Shown piece by piece: positions 1 through 9,659 of a stretch of 43,027 bases of DNA (positions are counted from its first letter, which is position 1; each line of letters begins with the position of its first letter). Origin of the DNA: Purshia tridentata (Eukaryota > Streptophyta > Magnoliopsida > Rosales > Rosaceae); contig QANT01004354.1 of NCBI GenBank assembly GCA_003254885.1, positions 1-43,027 on the forward strand. Reading direction: 5' to 3'. Below the pieces are notes generated by a model. The model worked only from the letters and a program-made list of their open reading frames with translations, searched no databases and had not been told where the DNA came from. The translations under genes and the position numbers were made by a program.

Positions 1-115
1 CTCCTTGGGGTCTTTGAATTTTCATTTTGTTCATTGGGTTCTTGGATTTCTTGTTTTTTTTGTTGTGTTGCTATGGTCTTTGGTTGCTCTTGGTTAGTTC
101 CTTAAGTGTGTAGTT

Positions 116-1168
116 ATGGCTCCTAAGAAACGTCATTCTCAGGGGGAGGGTTCCTCACTTCCTTTTAGACAATTCCTAAATTCTGAGAGGCAAACTCACT
201 ATAACCGGTTTCTTAAGGGCAAAACCATAATTTCTGAGCGAGCTTTCTTCTTTCATGATCTCCCTGCTGATTTTATCGCTCTCATAGAGTCTAGGGGTTG
301 GAAAGACTTTGTGTGTCACTGTGAAAACTATTTAGGGGCTATTGTTCGGGAGTTTTATGCCAACTTCCCTCCAAATTTCCGTGCATCCCCCTCTTCCCAT
401 ATATTTCTTCGTGGTAAACGTGTTCCATTTGACCCTGATGCGATAAGATATTTGTGTCATCTTCCACCATCTTCCTTGTCTGACTACAACAATTTTAAGG
501 CTCACGTTTCTCCACTGTCTAAGGAACAGCTGTTTTCTACATTGTATGCTACTGAGAGGTATGTTCCTTCCCCTGGTGAGCGTCTCTCGAGTGGTTTTAT
601 GCCTCCTTTGTACAGACTTCTTTTTCTGTTAGTTCATTCTAAAATCTATCCTACTTCTCAGAAATCTCATCTTACAGATGATGCTTGTCGGTTATTAATT
701 GCCATGACCACTCCCTCTGTTCCTGTTCCTTTAGCTGAATTGATCTATTATAGGATCATAGAGTGTGGGGTTTCGTCCCATAAGTTGAGTACTGGCTTGG
801 TCTTCCCTGTTTTGATTACTCTGCTTGCTGCTAAGCACAATGTACCCATGCTGCCATCGGATGAATATTATTCACCCAATCCTCGTGTGGATATCACTAT
901 CCTACACCGGAGTCAGTCTGCTGCTCGGTTCAGACATCCTCCACCTGTGTCTAGTTCTGACCCATTAGATCCTCCTGACCCATTTTTTTCTTCCACTCCG
1001 GGTACCAGTGGTGGTCCTGATAATGCTTCGTTGATGACATATCTTCAGTCGGAGTTTGCCAGCCTTCATGCTCGGTTTGATGATCTTCAAGACATTCACA
1101 CGAAGGTGGACGATCTTCAGGAGACTGTCTCTGATATCCAGCAGCGCGTGAACCGTTTTCCCTATTAG
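116..1168 (+). CDS. Post-pol (env-position) ORF of Sirevirus-type element, plant transposon protein-like
   Basis: An intact 350-codon frame starts at the ATG after a T/G-rich leader. Residues about 45-125 (FFHDLPADFIALIESRGW, then a stretch containing VREFYANFP, FLRGKRVPFDPDAIRYLCHLP) resemble the domain called 'putative plant transposon protein' (PF20167-type), whose function is unknown. Residues 160-250 are hydrophobic and leucine-rich. Residues about 270-300 are rich in Pro and Ser. The C-terminus (about 305-345) has heptad-like spacing typical of a coiled coil. The decayed homologue at 23012-26930 lies downstream of copia pol, so this is the extra ORF in the position called env-like in Sireviruses. 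I see no signal peptide and no convincing single membrane anchor, so an envelope role is not supported. It is the only long intact frame in the window. Function unknown. Confidence 0.8.
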   Translation: MAPKKRHSQGEGSSLPFRQFLNSERQTHYNRFLKGKTIISERAFFFHDLPADFIALIESRGWKDFVCHCENYLGAIVREFYANFPPNFRASPSSHIFLRGKRVPFDPDAIRYLCHLPPSSLSDYNNFKAHVSPLSKEQLFSTLYATERYVPSPGERLSSGFMPPLYRLLFLLVHSKIYPTSQKSHLTDDACRLLIAMTTPSVPVPLAELIYYRIIECGVSSHKLSTGLVFPVLITLLAAKHNVPMLPSDEYYSPNPRVDITILHRSQSAARFRHPPPVSSSDPLDPPDPFFSSTPGTSGGPDNASLMTYLQSEFASLHARFDDLQDIHTKVDDLQETVSDIQQRVNRFPY

Positions 1169-1215
1169 TATTTCTGTTTGGTGTGTCTCCTTTTGTCCCT
1201 TTGGCTTTCCTAGCC

Positions 1216-1228
1216 AAAAAGGGGGAGA
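1216..1228 (+). promoter_or_regulatory. Upstream polypurine tract of left Sirevirus
   Basis: AAAAAGGGGGAGA lies 48 nt after the ORF stop. It nearly repeats the tract next to the LTR and is conserved in the right element at 22952-22964. Multiple polypurine tracts before the 3' LTR are a known Sirevirus trait. They prime plus-strand DNA synthesis. Confidence 0.65.
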
Positions 1229-1536
1229 CATAGGCTTAGGGCTGTATTTGGTTTGCTCTGTTTACTTATTCTTTCAGCTTTCTGGACTACTAGTTTATTT
1301 GCTGTGGTTTGTACTCTGAATATTTTTTTTGGTTGTTTATTAATCTTGTGTTTACTTTGAGTATCTCATGATATGCCTTGGAATTGGGTTTCTTCTTTTT
1401 ATCTGCTCTTCACAGGTATATTGTGTGTTAGTGTTTTTCTTGCAGGATTTGATCATCACTCTCAAGTTAAGGTTGTGTCTTGAGTCTTATTTTTTCATTG
1501 TTTGTTTTGTTGATGATGTTTTGTCTAGGAAATGCC

Positions 1537-1547
1537 AAAGGGGGAGA
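1537..1547 (+). promoter_or_regulatory. LTR-proximal polypurine tract of left Sirevirus
   Basis: AAAGGGGGAGA ends one base before the LTR start TGTAAGTG. This is the expected place for the plus-strand primer of reverse transcription. The right copy has the same sequence at 22659-22669 on the other strand. Confidence 0.8.
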
Positions 1548-1804
1548 TTGTAAGTGTGATTTTTGTAATTGGCGATTTCCTTTAGACAAAACTTATATGG
1601 TTGTAAGCATTAGTTTAGTTTGTCAAGTTGATTCTCAAGTACGCATTCAAAGTACTTATCCTCAAAGCATGTCTCGGTGTTCAAATTCATTTAGGATCAA
1701 GGTAAGTTGACTTAGAAACCTTGCATGCATCATAGGTGGATAGAATCTCATTCATCTGCATTTAAAAGTGTTCTGAAAAAGGTTCAAAAGGTGTTATTGA
1801 TCTG

Positions 1805-1972
1805 TAGGATCAGTCCTACACCTGGTAGGATCGATCCCACAGTGGCAAAACTTTTTATTTTCTGAAAATGGCCCAGAGGACCGGTCCCCCCAGTGGTGGG
1901 ATTGGTCCTCCAGAGAGGTTCTCGGTTTTGGCTTCTAAAAGACCGGTCCTAGGATTTGGAGAACCGGTCCTA
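1805..1972 (+). promoter_or_regulatory. Cluster of palindromic GGAYCGRTCC-type boxes in LTR U3
   Basis: At least six related palindromic boxes occur in 168 bp: TAGGATCAGTCCTA, TAGGATCGATCCCA, AGGACCGGTCCCC, a GGGATTGGTCC half-degenerate copy, GACCGGTCCTAGG and GAACCGGTCCTAC. They lie about 130-295 bp upstream of the TATA box. The inverted LTR carries the matching set at about 22230-22405. Repeated palindromes upstream of TATA are typical of LTR enhancer sites. The binding factor is unknown. Confidence 0.6.
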
Positions 1973-2099
1973 CACGTGAGTGTGTGCGTTTTTGTGTTTT
2001 AAATCCTAATCTTTCAAGGTTTTAAAAAGCCCTATTGGGTCCCAATCTATTTCCTAATTGGATAAATCTTGTTTCCTAGTTTCTAAAGGTTTAGTCTTC

Positions 2100-2108
2100 T
2101 ATATATAA
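2100..2108 (+). promoter_or_regulatory. TATA box of left Sirevirus LTR
   Basis: TATATATAA sits in mid-LTR, and the right LTR keeps it at 22097-22105 on the minus strand. Its place after the palindrome cluster fits the U3 promoter. Confidence 0.6.
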
Positions 2109-2756
2109 TCTCTCTTAATCCTTGTTTAGTTTTGCTCACACATTATACACTTTGAGAGATTGCATTCTGGGTTTTTATTGTTAGTGTGAGGCTGTGATAT
2201 GAACTAGGGTTGCATAAACACATCATATAAACTAGGTCATGGTGCTTTAAAATAGATAGCATAATACATTGTTCCTTGTTAGATTTATTTATGTTATCAT
2301 CCATCATTCATTCATCCTTCATAATTGTTCGAACTTGAGCATCGAGGACGAGGCTGGGTTCGTGAGCTCTTGCTAGCAAGACGTTGGTGAGAAGGTCTCC
2401 TTACAATTCCAGTGGTTGAAGTGCAGCGTGTGGCATGAGATCAGTGTATCTGTCTAGAAGGAGTCTAGATTAGGTTTGGATCGAGTCACTGGTTGTAGAA
2501 CTTCAATTTTTTCATAGTGGATTGTTTTTCTCTAGACTAGGTCCCGCGGTTTTTTCCCAAGTGTGGCTTTTTCGCGTCAACAATTTCTGTGTGTTCTTGT
2601 ATGCTTGTTTCTTGTTTTATCAGGTTGACTTGTTTTTTTAATGCGCTGCCTAATAATCAACTTGGTAATTTTATTTTTTTTAAATTTTGGATTTTTGTTT
2701 GAAACGCCTATTCACCTCCCCTCTAGGCTTATTTGGGATTGATTTGGGAAATTTCA

Positions 2757-3536
2757 TTCGTGCATTCTCAACACCTAAAGTGGGTCATTTGGGTTAGATC
2801 GCAAATTCAAACATGAGAAAGAGGTTCCCCATGTGTTTCTTGTGATTCGAGCACGTTTTGGTGCGACCTTAAACAAATTGGACTATCTGTGCACCGAAAT
2901 GACATATTCGTGTATTCTTAACACCTAGAGGAGTTCTTTAAGGCTATAAGGGTAATCGAGACATGCGAAAGTGGTTTCCCATGTCTTTCGTGCGAACCAA
3001 GCACGTTTTGGTGCAACTTTAACCAAATTCGACTTAGTGTGCACTGAAATGATGTTTTCGTTCATTCTTAAAACATAGAGTCATTCTCTAAGGCTGGCAC
3101 GCTAATCAAGACTTGAGAAAATGTTTCCCCATGCCTTTTTTGCCAACTGGCCATGTTTTGGTGCATTTTGGATAAACTTAGACTGAGTATGCACCGAAAT
3201 GATGTTTTCGTCCCATCTAAACAGGAAATGTGCTTCTTTTTGGCTAGAACGCTAATCCAAGCATGGGAAAGTGCTTCCCAATGTCTTTCTTCCCAACCAA
3301 TAGTGTTTTGGTGCAATATTAACCAAATTGTACTCAGTGTGCACCGAAATTTTGTTTTTGTGCATCATTAACACCCAAAGTGGTTCTTTGCGGGTGGCAC
3401 GCTAATTGAGACATGAGAAAATGCGTCCCCATGTCTTTCATGTCGGCTGAGCACGTTTTGGTACAACTTAAACCGAATTGGACTCGGTGTGCACTGAAAT
3501 GATGTATTTCTGCGTTCTTAACACCTAAAGTTGTTC
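2757..3536. repeat. Satellite array, left block (about 5 monomers of 150 bp)
   Basis: Tandem monomers of about 150 bp share the landmarks TTAACACCTAAAG, GAGAAAGTG, GAGCACGTTTTGG and GTGCACCGAAATGA. In the naming used here (A to K by diagnostic differences) the order is I, J, K, A, B and the first bases of C, where the LINE interrupts. Short open frames across this block on both strands are by-products of the repeat and change from monomer to monomer, so I do not call genes. Confidence 0.95.
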
Positions 3537-3805
3537 TTTTTTTTTTTGTAAATAAATGAATCAATAAAAGGAAAAGGGACTACAAAATACAAGGGGCATA
3601 CCCTAGGAACCCAATCACTCAACCCAAAAAATGGGGGCCAAAAGCAATACGGAGATCAAAAAGCAACAATAGAAGTAAGGCCAAACAAGCCCAACCAGCA
3701 CACCAACTATGCAGCAACCAAGGGCTAAAACAAGGCAAAACTTGAATTCTTAGACTTATACAAAACCAACAACCAAACGAGGACTGCAAAACCACACTAA
3801 GACCA
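3537..3805 (-). other. LINE 3' UTR and poly-A tail
   Basis: About 270 bp follow the last ORF2 codon and end in A11 on the minus strand at 3537-3547, directly against the satellite. It matches the target-primed insertion mechanism of LINEs. I see no coding content. Confidence 0.7.
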
Positions 3806-6800
3806 CTACTCTCCCAAACACCATTCATGTGGAATAGGACACGCCAAAGAGGAGATCGAAGCAAGTCTACACTTGATGGAGTGCATAATTATCTTCAGTA
3901 AAGAAGAAGGAATCCTGGCCTCCTTCTTGAAGATGCGATTATTTCTCTCCCCCCCAATAAAGTAGACCGCAGTAGCCAAGCATAATTTTTTGATAGTGGT
4001 CCTTATGTGCTTCCCTTTCCAAGTACCAGCAGCACATATAACCAAATTAGACCAAGAAGAAGGGAACCCCTGGCTACCACATTTAGACATTAAATCCCTC
4101 CAAATAACGTAACTGAACAGGCAATCAAAGAAGAGGTGGTCTTCCCGTTTGCATAAAACACAAGTGATGTCAACACTAGGCGTATACCCTTGAATGCGCT
4201 CAGTAGTGGCAAGTCTCCCCCGTATAGCAAGCCAAAGGATAAGGCTCATCCGAGGGATATTGTTGCTAAACCACACAATCTTGTGCCACGGCACCTTGGG
4301 GGAATGACTTCTCAAATTATCCCAAGTAGTGGCAGCAGTATAGAAGCTCGACGAGGATGGGAGCCAGACAATAAAATCATCAGCTGCACTATTAGGATTA
4401 TAAGAGGGCATGAGTTGCTTAATTCCCAATAAGTTCGGGGAGTTAGAAACCGGCCGCTCCCATAAATTATTTGCCATAATAGAATTCACCCTAGTAGTGG
4501 CATGGAGGCCGGAGTCATAGATCACACGCCCCCCCAAACAGCCACAATGGGGCCACTAGGGTGTCAGTTATCGAACCACAAGGAAGTCTTCTCCCCATTT
4601 CCAATTCGGTGCAAGATGAGGGGTCTAGAGAACAATCAAAGGTTAAGGATTTTCCTCCAATTCCAAGAGCATACTTGTGGTGGTTTAACCTCCCAAATAT
4701 TCTTCCCTTTGAGGTGGTAAGCATGAATCCATCTAATCCACATATTATCCCACCCCACAATGAGCTACCATAAGTGTCTCATCATAAGGACTTTATTCCA
4801 AGTAGGCAGCGATTTAATAACTAACCCCCCTTCATTTTTAGGCTTGCACACACAATTCCAACTTACTTTGGCCCCATGGGGATTAGACTCCGTGCCCAAC
4901 CAAAGGAAGGCTCGGATCTTTTGCTCAATTTTATGGAGAACTGTCTTAGGGAGCATAATATGGCTGGCCCAAAAAATATGCATATTAGAGAGGAATGAAC
5001 TTATGAGTTGTAGCCTCCCCGCATAGGATAAAAACTTGTTCCTCCAAGAATTAATGCGAGCAGCCACATTATTGATGAGGTTCATGCAATCCCTAACTCT
5101 AAGCTTTGAGGAGATGATAGGGATGCCAAGGTACCTTATGGGAAGGTCTCCTTCAACAAAGCCAATAGTCTCAAGAAGAATATGCTTGATGTTTGGAGCG
5201 ACACCCGAAGTGAAGATGTTACTCTTGTTGGGGTTAGCTTTGAGGCCCGAGATCAGATGGAATTCCTCCAAAGCTTCCTTTGGAATGGTGATGTAAGATA
5301 CATCACCACGGCACAGCATGATAAGATCATCCGCAAAGCATAAATGGGATAGCTTTACCTTTTCACATTTCCAATGGTACTTACATGATATCTTTTGAGC
5401 AACAATTTGGGATAGAACCTCCATAGCAATAACAATGAGATAGGGGGACATAGGATCACCTTGGCGAAGACCCCGAGTGCTTGGGAAGAAACCGGCCAGC
5501 TCACCAGTCACACATATGGAGAATCGAAGAGTAGTGATGCACGCTTTGATCCATTGGATGACGTGGTTAGGGAACTTAAGGGCCCCAAGGGTTTGAATAA
5601 TGAAACTCTAATCCACCTTGTCATAAGCTTTCATAGTGTCCACTTTAAGAGCACAGTGGAGAGTTATGCCATTCTTGTGGTAGTCACGAAACAACTCTTG
5701 GACAAGAAGGATATTGTCCCCTATCCTCCTCCCCTCAAAAAAGGCCGTTTGATTAGGGCTGATAATGGAAGGGAGAACCCTTTTTATCCTATTGGCAATC
5801 ACCTTAGAAATCAACTTGTAGAGAGTGTTGCAGCAAGAAATAGGCCAAAAGTTCCCAAGCTTGGTAGCATTAGGCACCTTGGGAATAAGGGTAACCGATG
5901 TAGCGTTGCACTCTCTAAGAAGTTGCCCCCTGGTGAAGAACTCCTTAATAGCTAAGGTCACATCCTCTCCAATAATGTTCCAAGTTGCTTGGAAGAAATG
6001 ACCGTTAAGTCCATCCAAGCCAGGCGCTTTATTAGGATTCATAGAGAAGCACACCTCTTTGATTTCATCCGAGGAGATCTCATGGCCAAGGGAAGCCGCT
6101 TGCTCATCCGAAATAGTGTGGGAGGTCAGTCCAATAATGGTGGTGCCGAGATCTCTCCTAGCAAGGTTGGGAGAGCTCCACAGCTTTTGGTAGAAGTTGG
6201 CTACCTCCTCCTTGATGTTACCACTCCCAGTAACCACTTTTCCATCCTCCCGATGAATAGAGGTGATTCTATTAATATTTCTCCTCCCCACAATGGACTT
6301 GAAAAAGAAAGCCGAATTCCTATCCCCTTCCTTCAACAAATTTATTCTTGACTTTTGTTTGTAGAAAAGCTCCTCAATCTCAAGGGCTTTGGTGTACTCC
6401 AAGACCAAGGACTTCTCAATGCATCTAAGCTCAATGTCACAGGGGTTAGTCTCCAATTGCTTTTGGCAAATATCCAACTTTTTTTTAGCAATGCAAGAGT
6501 TGTAAGTCACATTCCCCACCTCCTCCTTGTTCAACTTCTTGAGATCCTCCTTAACGAGCTTTAGTTTTTTGGACACCTGGAATTGGGCTGAACCAACAAT
6601 GGGGTTGTTCCAACACCTAGTGACCAAAGGGAGGAAATCAGAGCGTTTGGTCAGAAAGTTATGGAACTTGAAAGGGCTTTTCCTAGGTCTCGGGGACATC
6701 CCAAAGACACCATACAAGGACAATGATTCGAGCTCCTAGGCAAAGGGAAGTCAGTTCCCGAATTACCAAAGGAAGTAATCCAAGCATCATTGACCATCAC

Positions 6801-7408
6801 CCGGTCAATCTTTTTGGAGATGCACCCCAAAGTGGGACGTTTATCACTCCAAGTACAAATAGAACTCGTGAACTGGAGGTCATCCACCTCAATATCCAAA
6901 ATGCACTTCTGAAGGTCCTCCATGGCTGAAGTAGTTCTATTAGCACCTCCCACAATTTCAAAAGCGTTCGGACGACATTAAAATCTCCAAGAATGGCCCA
7001 AGGCTAGCCACCAATGTTGGAGAAATTCGAAACCAAATTACTCCACAGCCCTTTACGTATGCCATCATCATTTGAGCCATAAACAAAAGAAACATAAAAA
7101 CTGATTTTGCATTCAATGTGGCACACCCTGTAAGTTACCACTTGATCTGTCACATCCAATTTGATAAGATTGAAAACAGCCGGGTTCCAAGCCACCCAAA
7201 TTCTCCCTCGATCAATAGAGAAATAATTACCCTCCACAATCCAATTATTAAACAATGAACCAATCACCTTAGTCATGTTGAATTCTCTAACCTTAGTTTC
7301 AACCAAACCAATAAGAGAGAGATGGTTCTCTCTGACATACTTCTTGACATCAGCTTGTCTAGGGGGAGCGTTCAGGACCCTAACATTCCAACACGCACAT
7401 TTGATCAT
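3806..7408 (-). pseudogene. LINE ORF2: endonuclease, reverse transcriptase, zf-RVT (decayed)
   Basis: The start ATG at 7408 opens an EEP endonuclease domain (CWNVRVLN, then GLVETKV). The frame breaks near 7000 and resumes at 6953 with KKIDRVMVNDAW; the usual SDH active-site motif reads SNH here. A further shift near 6740 leads into the reverse transcriptase (6723-4765), with NKAPGLDGLNGHFF, the LIPKV region, KAYDKVD and the catalytic FADDL. That stretch stays in one frame, apart from a TAG at 5608-5610 where Trp is usual. Stops also occur at 4765, 4636 and 4564. A shift at the seven-G run (minus strand, 4529-4535) precedes the zf-RVT domain (CVLCKREDHLFFDC). The product would nick the target and copy LINE RNA. 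This copy cannot. Confidence 0.85.
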
Positions 7409-7508
7409 TGAAGGAGTTTAGAAGAGGTACCTAGGCTAGTATTGCCCCCCATAGTCGAGTGCTTCTTAGCTTTCTTCTTCTTCTTCCTCTTGGAAGACCC
7501 CCCTGCCC

Positions 7509-8967
7509 CTAAGGAGCACCGTCAATATTCTTGCCAAGGATCTTGCTTGGCCAAAGAGATTTATCCGGAGATGCCGTAGAGGGTTCCTCCTCACTGTCCG
7601 ATTCTCGAACATCACCAAGCACATGAAACGGATTGGCCTTAGAGATAATGGGAGTTGGAGCTAACATCTCTTGCTCCAAATTTATGGCGCATGAGGATGA
7701 AGCACCCTCAAAGTTGCGGACTGCCCCTATAACTTCAATAGGGTTAATTACAGTTGGCCACTGCCCACTGCCCTTATTGACCTTAACCTTTTCCAAGTTC
7801 CCCCCTTATTGCCCACTGCCATTTCCAAGTTCCCCTCCTCCTTACCCTTGTTGGTAGCAACATCTGGAGAGAGGGCCTTTAGATTGGATTCACCACTAAG
7901 CTTCTTTGTCCATACCCTCGGGATTGGGGGTTTGGAGTAGCCACCTGTAGCATGACCAAAAACTTTGCAAGTACTGCAAATTTTTGGCTTCCATTGATAC
8001 TCCACCCGAATCTCAACAGAATGGGGGAAGGCTTCATTATCATTTCCATGCACCATAAGGTCAAAGGAATCCACTAACTCCGATAAAGCATCAACCTTAA
8101 CACAAACCCTAGCATAGGATATCCTCTTGCGATTTTCAGTAAGACCATCCGCATAGAGGGGCTTACCAGCTGCACTAGTATTGTAACTAAGACCATCTTC
8201 AGTCCAATACTCATGAGGTATGTTGTAGAATTTGGCCCAAATTGGTATCTTAGTATGAGACTCTTTGGTGAGCATCAGTCCTTGCCACCACTTCCTGAGG
8301 AATAGAGGCTTGCCCGCAAATAACCAAGGTGCAGCCTCCAATATGGATGTACAAGCTTCAGAATTCTAGAATTTAAAGAAAAAGAAGCCATTCTCATTTG
8401 CAAGGACTTCCATCAGCCCCTTCGTTCCCCAAACTCGATCAGCAAAGGAATTAACTACCGAAAAGGGGAGCCTCTTGTCCTCGATCATGTACCCAACAAG
8501 GCAGTCTTCCCAAATCTTACAACCCTCAGTCGCAACTTCAAGTGGAGGAGTCACCACTTTCCTATTCCCTGCCACTAGAGGTGGGTGGTATTTGAGCTTC
8601 ATAGACATCTGGGGTACACCCGCATAACCTTGAACAGCATTGGAATAGTTCCTAGGATGAGCTTGCTGTTGTTTAGGAAAGGACAATGGTGTTTTGGGGG
8701 TTTGGTTTGAATATGGTGCAGCACCATCACGTTTGTCAAAGAGGAGCTGATGGGATGGGGGGTTTCCTTAAACAAATCAAAGCCATCAGGTGATGGTTTC
8801 CCCCCATTCAAAGACTGGTCCGTGAAGGGAGGGGCAGCCAGCAGACCATTGGATAAAATGCACACAAAGGCTTCAGCCCCCAAAGAGGCTCTAGATCCCA
8901 AGGTCGTACCCTCCTCCATGCCCATGTGAGTAGCTGATTGGAAAGTTGTTGGGGTCACATAGGGCAC
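7509..8967 (-). pseudogene. LINE ORF1: DUF4283-like gag with zinc knuckle (decayed)
   Basis: The best part runs in one frame from 8686 to 7748 with one TAG at 8366-8368. It shows a DUF4283-like N-terminal region (CLVGYMIEDKRLPF, NENGFFFFKF), then the continuation with LPIWAKFYNIP-like sequence reading IPIWAKFYNIPHEYW, and a CCHC knuckle CSTCKVFGHATGGY whose last ligand is Tyr instead of Cys. A frameshift near 7790 leads to an acidic tail ending at 7509. Upstream sequence to 8967 is open in another frame, so the true N-terminus is uncertain. The family protein binds LINE RNA as the gag partner of ORF2, which starts 100 bp downstream. Confidence 0.75.
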
Positions 8968-9644
8968 ATTAGCACCAATGCAGCAAGTGTCAGACCCAAA
9001 ACCTTATGGGTTCACGTGCAAAGGAGCCGTTGACAAAGAGAGGTGTCCAGCCATGCTATTATTTAGTAGATTTTTGTCTAATGGACCAAGAGAGGCACCC
9101 AAAATTTGAAAGCCAACAGCTGAACCCAAAACCCTAGTTCCTCCATGCTCAGCTCCTCCATGAGGTTATCAGGCCATAGAGAGGTTAGGAAAGGCCTAGC
9201 TGGAGCTTCAGTTGGAGACAAGACAATGGGATTTACATCCATTCCCAGAAGATTGGTAGAGTTACCAATGCTAGAGGAGGGGAGGCTCAGAAAACGTTCA
9301 GGGGGCAAGAGTGTGGTTTCTGAGCTGTTTAGGGCAAGAGAAAGCAAAGGAAAGGGTGGAAGGGGATGGTTGGCAGTAGCTGGAGGTAGTTCAGTAGCTA
9401 AAAGATAGGGTTTTATGGTCAGAAACATGGCTAGTGGCTGAGATGTTGAGGTTGTATGAGAAAGGGAGGGGAAGAGAAACGGAGGGGAGAGGCGGTGGAG
9501 GGTGGTTGGCTGTTGCTGGTGGTATTTTAGTAGCTAAAGCAGAAGGATGAGTGGTCAGAGGGATGGATCAGAGGTAGGAGAGGAGGGGTTGTCGTAGGGG
9601 TAGCAAGGGGGATTCTAGAGAGAAGGAGGAGCATCTCTCTCCTA
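8968..9644 (-). other. LINE 5' leader
   Basis: On the minus strand the element begins GTAGGAGAGAGATGC and is rich in C and T. A 116-codon open frame at 9428-9078 has Leu, Pro and Ser-rich composition, and I do not recognise it. It may be leader sequence or the lost N-terminal end of ORF1. Confidence 0.5.
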
Positions 9645-9659
9645 CTAAAGTGGTTTTTT

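Larger units (their letters stand above)
1..2756 (+). mobile_element. 3' portion of a Sirevirus-type Ty1/copia retrotransposon (left copy)
   Basis: The segment holds the last internal ORF, two polypurine tracts and a complete 3' LTR. Gag-pol would lie to the left of the window. It is assigned to the copia Sirevirus/Maximus lineage by its homologue at 19334-33084 (opposite strand), where the same ORF, tracts and LTR follow a recognisable copia gag-pol. The LTR ends in ATTTCA at 2756 and passes directly into satellite monomers, so the element inserted in the satellite. The 5' target-site copy is outside the window. Only the lineage name is inference; the order ORF, tract, LTR is visible. Confidence 0.8.
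1549..2756 (+). repeat. 3' LTR of left Sirevirus-type element
   Basis: The 1208-bp LTR begins TGTAAGTGTG next to the polypurine tract and ends AAATTTCA. The boundaries come from comparison with the inverted copy at 19334-22657, which is about 1199 bp once its 2120-bp insert is removed. It contains a cluster of GGACCGGTCC-like palindromes, then a TATA box, then a transcribed-type region. The last 60 bp, with the CACCTCCCCTCTAGGC motif, is strongly conserved between copies. Confidence 0.85.
3537..9644 (-). mobile_element. L1-type LINE (non-LTR retrotransposon), near full length, decayed
   Basis: A 6.1-kb element on the minus strand runs from the 5' end near 9644 to a poly-A tail seen as an 11-T run at 3537-3547. 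It is flanked by 15-bp target duplications differing at two positions (CTAAAGTTGTTCTTT at 3525-3539 and CTAAAGTGGTTTTTT at 9645-9659), both from one satellite monomer. Order on the minus strand: a leader, ORF1 with a DUF4283-like region and zinc knuckle, then ORF2 with endonuclease, reverse transcriptase and zf-RVT. No RNase H domain is visible at the 3' end. Several stops and frameshifts show it is inactive. Confidence 0.9.

Noticed and set aside
116-1168. Calling the extra ORF an envelope glycoprotein
   Set aside because: I see no signal peptide, no clear C-terminal membrane anchor and no glycoprotein features. Only the position is env-like.
5461-6739. Plus-strand frames of up to 164 codons across the LINE
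   Set aside because: They are antisense shadows of the reverse transcriptase.
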